A stretch of 64,000 nt of DNA from positions 1-64,000 of the forward strand of contig CAZPQG010000001.1 in NCBI GenBank assembly GCA_964588685.1. Direction: 5' to 3'. Source of the DNA: CAYVBW01 sp964588685 (GTDB lineage: Bacteria > Patescibacteriota > Microgenomatia > UBA1400 > PJMF01). The translations under genes were made by a program, and so were the position numbers. Numbering within the stretch: the stretch's first letter is position 1; the number at the start of each line of letters is the position of its first letter. Below the pieces are notes generated by a model that saw only the letters and a program-made list of their open reading frames with translations, was not told where the DNA came from and ran no database searches. This document shows, piece by piece, positions 60,571-64,000 of the stretch.

Positions 60571-61176
60571 TTAAGCTCTAGCTGCAATCTCTTCTTCAAA
60601 GTTTGAAATCGCCTGTATTAGTTCAGCTTGATTTGTCACTATTTTATAGATCTTTTTCTCTTTATCTTCAATGAAAAAATTTCTGTTAATAACATCCATC
60701 ACTTCATGCCAAAAATCACCGTATAAAATTACAGGCTTATGGTCGCCAAAATATAAATGTGCCATCAACCAAGCGGTAGTCCATTCGCTTAAAGTTCCAG
60801 TCCCGCCTTTAAAACAAATAAATAAATCTGAATAATAAATTAAGCCAAACATGCGCTCAATATAGTTGGCAGTTTCAATTTCAGTTTGCACTTCGTTGCC
60901 AACATCTCTGCCTTCAAACTCTGTCATATCTTCTGGATAAAAAGTAACAGCCACGCTTTTGCCAACCACTGATTGAGCGCCTTTAGTGGCAGCTTGCATC
61001 ACCCCTGGTCCACCGCCATTGACAATTGTCTTGCCTTGTTGAGCTACCTGTTGAGCAATATCAAATACTTCTTGGTAAAGGGGGTGATCCGGTTCGACAT
61101 CAGCGCTGCCAAAAAAAGCAACTTTTTTAATTTCTTTAGCAGTAAATTTTTCCGGTATTTGAATATCTGTTTTCAT
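60571..61176 (-). CDS. LOG family protein (TIGR00730 type)
   Basis: 201 aa from the ATG at 61176 (five more codons are open upstream). The family nucleotide-binding fold has VAFFGSADVEPDHP, IVNGGGPGVMQAA and ICFKGGTGTLSEW in place of the more common PGGxGTxxE. LOG proteins hydrolyse nucleoside monophosphates to the free base and ribose-5-phosphate. That product would feed the neighbouring rpe and rpiB genes, but this link is only inferred. Confidence 0.88.
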   Translation of the reverse strand: MKTDIQIPEKFTAKEIKKVAFFGSADVEPDHPLYQEVFDIAQQVAQQGKTIVNGGGPGVMQAATKGAQSVVGKSVAVTFYPEDMTEFEGRDVGNEVQTEIETANYIERMFGLIYYSDLFICFKGGTGTLSEWTTAWLMAHLYFGDHKPVILYGDFWHEVMDVINRNFFIEDKEKKIYKIVTNQAELIQAISNFEEEIAARA

Positions 61177-61287
61177 AAAATGTAAAAACAATAGTAATTA
61201 TTATGTGGCTATCACTTTAAAATTTAACTTAATATAAATACTTCACGCCAACTTGCTTTGATTTAACTCTATTTGTCTTTGTCTATT

Positions 61288-61965
61288 CTAAATATTTGCG
61301 ATTTTTTTTGCAATTTTTTTAGGTTCCTTAGCAGTCCACAACGAGCTGCCAATGGCAGCTGAATCCGCGCCGGCTTCTTTTATTTTTTTCAAATTATGCA
61401 GCTTAACTCCACCATCTACGATAATTTCAAAATTTAAACTTTTCTTGTTAGCATAATTTTTAAGATCTTTTATTTTTTGATAGACAATCTCCTTCAGTTG
61501 TTGTCCTTGAAAACCAGCTTCAATGCCCATCAACTGAATATAATCTAATTGAGGATAAATTTTTTCATTAATAGCCGGCAAAGGCGTAAAAATATCTAAA
61601 GATAAACCTTTTTTAAAATTATTTTGCTCTAACTCCTCTAAATACTGGTCTTGATAGCTCATGCGTTCCACCTGTGCTATAACAGCGCGGACCGGCACCG
61701 ATTTTTTACGAGCTGAAGCTTTGCTATTAATTAATAATTCATGCACAAAATCTAGTGGTTCTTCTGTCATCAAATGCAAATCAGCTTTTAAGCGGCCCAG
61801 CTCTAAATTGAACAAGTCACTGGGCAGAATGCTTAAATTATCAGCAAACAAGCCATCTAAAATATCAATTTGCACTACTGTAACCTGAGGAATTGACTGA
61901 GCAATTTTTACTTGATGAGCAATAGTTTCTAAAGAATCAGAAAGAATGGCGGGGTAAAACTTCAT
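61288..61965 (-). CDS. rpe: Ribulose-phosphate 3-epimerase-like protein
   Basis: 225 aa, a TIM barrel. The patterns QIDILDGLFADNLS, KADLHLMTEEPLDF, IQLMGIEAGFQGQQL and IIVDGGVKLHNLK follow the epimerase family. The first metal-binding motif usually reads xDVMDGHF; here the His is Leu (ILDGLF), and VxPGFGGQ reads IEAGFQGQ. The enzyme would interconvert ribulose- and xylulose-5-phosphate. The divergent sites leave activity open; it could be specialised. rpiB is adjacent upstream. Confidence 0.82.
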   Translation of the reverse strand: MKFYPAILSDSLETIAHQVKIAQSIPQVTVVQIDILDGLFADNLSILPSDLFNLELGRLKADLHLMTEEPLDFVHELLINSKASARKKSVPVRAVIAQVERMSYQDQYLEELEQNNFKKGLSLDIFTPLPAINEKIYPQLDYIQLMGIEAGFQGQQLKEIVYQKIKDLKNYANKKSLNFEIIVDGGVKLHNLKKIKEAGADSAAIGSSLWTAKEPKKIAKKIANI

Positions 61966-62018
61966 ATGTAAAATAATGATTAATATATCACTGTTAAATA
62001 AAACAAAGGCTTAAATTG

Positions 62019-62468
62019 CTAATTTTGAGCTTCAAATGCTTTTATCTGATTAATACGTCTTAGATGTCTTGCTTCATTAGCAAATTCCGTCTCTAAAAAA
62101 GTTTTGATTATTTCTTTAATTTCATCTACTTCCAGCCAGTCAGCAGAAAGAGCCGCAATATTGGCATTGTTATGCTGTCTAGCGTGCTGAGCGCTATTGG
62201 CATTAAAAAGTTCCACTGCTCTGATCCCTGCCACTTTATTAGCTGCAATAGTCATGCCGGCGCCGGAACGACAGAACAAAACACCGAATACTTCTTTATT
62301 CTTCACTACTTTTTTAGCAGCAGCAAATGCAAACTGAGGATAATCGTCTTGAGGATCTAATTGCTTTGCTCCTACATCAACCACTTTATAATCTAGTGTT
62401 TGCAGCCATTTTTTAATTTGTTCTTTTAATTTAAAACCGCCATGATCAGCACCGATAATAATTTTCAT
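62019..62468 (-). CDS. rpiB: Ribose-5-phosphate isomerase B
   Basis: 149 aa, normal length. IIIGADHGGFKLKEQIKKWL and the active-site loop GVLFCRSGAGMTIAANKVAGIRAV (catalytic Cys kept, the usual CGTG reading CRSG) are present, with the HNNANIAALSADWL segment. It interconverts ribose-5-phosphate and ribulose-5-phosphate; with the epimerase gene 54 bp downstream it forms a pentose-phosphate pair. Confidence 0.94.
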   Translation of the reverse strand: MKIIIGADHGGFKLKEQIKKWLQTLDYKVVDVGAKQLDPQDDYPQFAFAAAKKVVKNKEVFGVLFCRSGAGMTIAANKVAGIRAVELFNANSAQHARQHNNANIAALSADWLEVDEIKEIIKTFLETEFANEARHLRRINQIKAFEAQN

Positions 62469-62595
62469 AAAAAATAAAATTAATTAATAGAGTAATTTAA
62501 ACTATTCAGCCTATTGTTATTTAAAAAAAAATTAACCCAAACAGAAATCTAAGAAAACCTTAATTTATTCACATTAATTCTAACAAATTTACTAT

Positions 62596-62624
62596 AAAAC
62601 CCGCATCCAAATGATGCGGGTTTT
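62596..62624 (-). terminator. Rho-independent terminator after the 67-aa gene
   Basis: AAAACCCGCATC (62596-62607) pairs perfectly over 12 bp with GATGCGGGTTTT (62613-62624), 5-nt loop. The 3' arm ends in four T on both strands, so it may work in both directions. It lies 34 bp after the stop of the 62658 gene. Confidence 0.85.
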
Positions 62625-62657
62625 AGGTAAAACTTAATTACAGTTTTATTATTAATC

Positions 62658-62861
62658 TTATTTTATCTTTTTCAACACAGGCATACCAGTTCTTTCAGTT
62701 TCTACCACTTCATACCCAGCCGGTACAGCTTCAATTGCTCCGTCTCGAACGTCACGAGCAAAGAAATAAATAGTTTGCACACGACCATTTTTCAGGGTTA
62801 CATCTTTCTTATGAAGATAGTAGGTCTGCCCCTTTGAATTTGTGTAACTATAAGCATTCAT
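62658..62861 (-). CDS. Small conserved protein of unknown function
   Basis: 67 aa, with a strong AAAAGGAG 7 nt before the ATG. The sequence pattern YTNSKGQTYYLHKKDVTLKNG, TIYFFARDV, EAVPAGYEVVETERTGMPVLKK resembles a small soluble protein that I have seen in many CPR and other bacterial genomes, with no known function. It has its own promoter candidate (62948-62976) and terminator, so it is likely to be well expressed as a single gene. Confidence 0.8.
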   Translation of the reverse strand: MNAYSYTNSKGQTYYLHKKDVTLKNGRVQTIYFFARDVRDGAIEAVPAGYEVVETERTGMPVLKKIK

Positions 62862-62947
62862 AAATGCTCCTTTTCTTCCCTTAATAGGGTTAGTTAATAA
62901 TTTGTTAATACCATCTAAGAATATCTTCCTAGCCTGGTTATAACTTA

Positions 62948-62976
62948 AGTTTATCAGAGCCAGATACAGGCCTCAA
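62948..62976 (-). promoter_or_regulatory. Candidate promoter of the 67-aa gene
   Basis: TTGAGG (62971-62976) and TAAACT (62948-62953) on the minus strand, 17-bp spacer, each 4/6. It lies just after the stop of the upstream gene. Confidence 0.35.
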
Positions 62977-62986
62977 GTACCAAAAT

Positions 62987-63529
62987 TTATTCCAAGTCTT
63001 CTTCTGCCTCCAGCTCTTTTTCAAGATCATCATTTTCAATCACTCCTCTTAGCAGTTCGCGCTCTATTTCTTCCACTTCTGGATCGGACTGCCTGGAAAC
63101 AACAATTTCCAATGGTAGTTGATCTTGAGAAACTGAGGCGCTGCCGGTATACCCACCCTTGCTATATTCTAAAGTAAACGCTTTTTGAAACGCTTCTTGC
63201 TCGTCTGTACTAACCCAGGTTTGATACAAAGCTGCTTCCTCTTTTGGTAAATCGGCTGCAACACTAAACAGCAGGCGGTCATCTGTGAGACGATATCTAA
63301 CTTGTCCTGAAGCCGGTTCTTCCTCTTCAGGCTCTAAAGTAACCGTAGTGGCATCAGGAGTGCCGATAACAATTTCATCTTCTTCAGTCAGGTCTTCGAT
63401 GTCAACTCCGTCAGTATCTAAATCATTATCACGTTGAATCCTTAAATTGTACCAACGGAAAGCCAAGAATAAAACTAAAAACAAGGAGATAGCAGGGATA
63501 ATAAAAGGGTAGTATTTTTTTAAATTCAT
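62987..63529 (-). CDS. Membrane-anchored protein with acidic low-complexity segments
   Basis: 180 aa, not recognised. Residues 7-26 are a transmembrane anchor, followed by an acidic linker (DLDTDGVDIEDLTEEDE), a small beta-rich domain at about residues 75-150 (VRYRLTDDRLLFSVAADLPKEEAALYQTWV) and an acidic helical tail. The domain resembles an extracytoplasmic anti-sigma-factor-like or adhesion fold only loosely. A TTGACA promoter lies about 85 bp upstream. Confidence 0.65.
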   Translation of the reverse strand: MNLKKYYPFIIPAISLFLVLFLAFRWYNLRIQRDNDLDTDGVDIEDLTEEDEIVIGTPDATTVTLEPEEEEPASGQVRYRLTDDRLLFSVAADLPKEEAALYQTWVSTDEQEAFQKAFTLEYSKGGYTGSASVSQDQLPLEIVVSRQSDPEVEEIERELLRGVIENDDLEKELEAEEDLE

Positions 63530-63611
63530 TATTGCCTTTCAAACAATTAATATGATTAAAGTGCTAGATTATAAATAATAATCTATTGTTATTCTGTTAT
63601 ATTTTGATATT

Positions 63612-63639
63612 ATTTTCTCTAATTTAAGAGAGTTGTCAA
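63612..63639 (-). promoter_or_regulatory. Candidate promoter of the 180-aa protein gene
   Basis: A perfect TTGACA (63634-63639) and a GAAAAT -10 (63612-63617, 4/6) on the minus strand, 16-bp spacer. The inverted repeat TCTC...GAGA (about 63616-63631) lies in the spacer and could be an operator. Confidence 0.4.
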
Positions 63640-63762
63640 TTAGTAATTATTAGTTAATGATAGTTATAACTGAAATTATATTTTTTTTCAACCTAAAAAA
63701 TCAAAAGAGGCAGCATTGCTTACAAAGAAGCGTCATTATTATTTAAAGCTTGATCTTAAAGC

Positions 63763-64000
63763 TTAATAAAATTGTTCATGATAAATACGCTGAGGAGGAA
63801 CGTCTTTTTGTAATAATACTTCTTTAGTATCATTAACCATGGCTCGACAGCCGCACAAATAAAAATCGGCTTGAGATGGTAATTCATGTATTTGTAAACA
63901 GTTAGTTACCCTGCCCCTGCACAAAGGCCATTTAGGTTCCGGTCTTGACAAAGTTGGATGAAATTGAAAATTTGAGAATCGTTTTGACCAGTGTGTAAAT
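63763..64000 (-). CDS. Ferredoxin-NADP reductase-like protein, C-terminal part (cut by window edge)
   Basis: The frame is open from the window edge to a stop at 63763, so the start lies beyond 64000; about 78 residues are visible. The pattern HPTLSRPEPKW...GRVTNCL and FYLCGCRAMVNDTKEVLLQKDVPPQRIYHEQFY is the NAD(P)H-binding half of the FNR family (normally YxCGPxxMV). The reaction would be electron transfer between NAD(P)H and ferredoxin or flavodoxin, matching the ferredoxin-dependent korAB enzyme elsewhere in the window. The N-terminal FAD domain is not seen. Confidence 0.75.
   Translation of the reverse strand, partial: FTHWSKRFSNFQFHPTLSRPEPKWPLCRGRVTNCLQIHELPSQADFYLCGCRAMVNDTKEVLLQKDVPPQRIYHEQFY

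Noticed and set aside
1..64000. CRISPR arrays, insertion sequences, prophage genes, rRNA genes
   Set aside because: No regular repeat-spacer pattern, transposase, integrase, phage structural gene or rRNA was seen. The baseplate-J-like domain belongs to a cellular membrane protein.
1..64000. Alternative genetic code (TGA as Gly or Trp)
   Set aside because: All conserved genes end normally, and full-length proteins have no internal TGA; comF itself ends in TGA.

Overview
The window is a 64 kb stretch of an AT-rich bacterial genome with the marks of a Candidate Phyla Radiation (Patescibacteria) member. It is built around one almost continuous minus-strand block of translation and transcription genes: rpoB-rpoC-rpsL-rpsG-fusA-tuf-S10-spc-alpha, ending in rplQ-rplM-rpsI. 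The gene for uL30 (rpmD), normally between rpsE and rplO, is absent; only 21 bp separate the two genes. Loss of uL30 is a known CPR trait. Other CPR-like features are the small compact proteins, the short AlaRS, the sortase/LCP/MltG envelope set, a PilM-like plus baseplate-J-like membrane protein, and archaeal-style two-subunit 2-oxoacid:ferredoxin oxidoreductase genes. The architecture of the 774-aa membrane protein reminds me of Microgenomates, but that placement is only an inference. Long ORFs with TGA as stop show the standard bacterial code (11), not the TGA=Gly code of Gracilibacteria/Absconditabacteria. A run of exactly 100 N (4220-4319) is a scaffold gap, so gene order across it is not proven.

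Layout. 1-4055: a small acidic membrane protein, an LCP protein, folD and glyA. 4451-9041: 5-formyl-THF cyclo-ligase, korB/korA, and a small membrane protein followed by a VanZ-like protein. 9463-9738: a divergent HU protein. 9910-32084: about 22 kb of ribosomal protein genes with rpoA, infA, rpmJ, adk, secY, tuf and fusA, read from high to low coordinates. 32232-39676: rpoC and rpoB. 40142-49461: mltG, ruvX, sortase, the PilM-like/baseplate-J-like protein, alaS, two small membrane proteins, a RodZ-like protein and yqeY. 49494-49567: tRNA-Val(CAC). 49746-51866 (+ strand): comF, tmRNA (ssrA) and a sugar nucleotidyltransferase. 51980-62468: ftsK, RNase J, a 622-aa membrane protein of unknown function, a Lon-like ATPase without protease domain, a PfkB kinase, a LOG-family protein, rpe and rpiB. 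62658-64000: two small proteins and the C-terminal part of a ferredoxin-NADP reductase-like enzyme cut by the window edge.

How the genes fit together. folD, glyA and the 5-FCL gene form a one-carbon (folate) set. korAB and the FNR-like fragment are redox genes around ferredoxin. rpe, rpiB and a PfkB kinase belong to pentose-phosphate metabolism. LCP, MltG, sortase, the RodZ-like and VanZ-like proteins and the PilM/baseplate-J-like protein serve the cell envelope. tmRNA, RNase J and the Lon-like ATPase belong to RNA and protein quality control.

The most unusual observations are: a tmRNA with a long tag ending in AYAYA and an abnormal T-loop; long charged low-complexity tails on several core proteins (RpoB, uL3, uS5, uL22, uL29, uL15); many short imperfect tandem duplications in spacers, two of which copy the 3' end of a gene including its stop codon; and at least five genes with a TATAAT-like box 6-9 nt before the ATG, which suggests leaderless transcripts.
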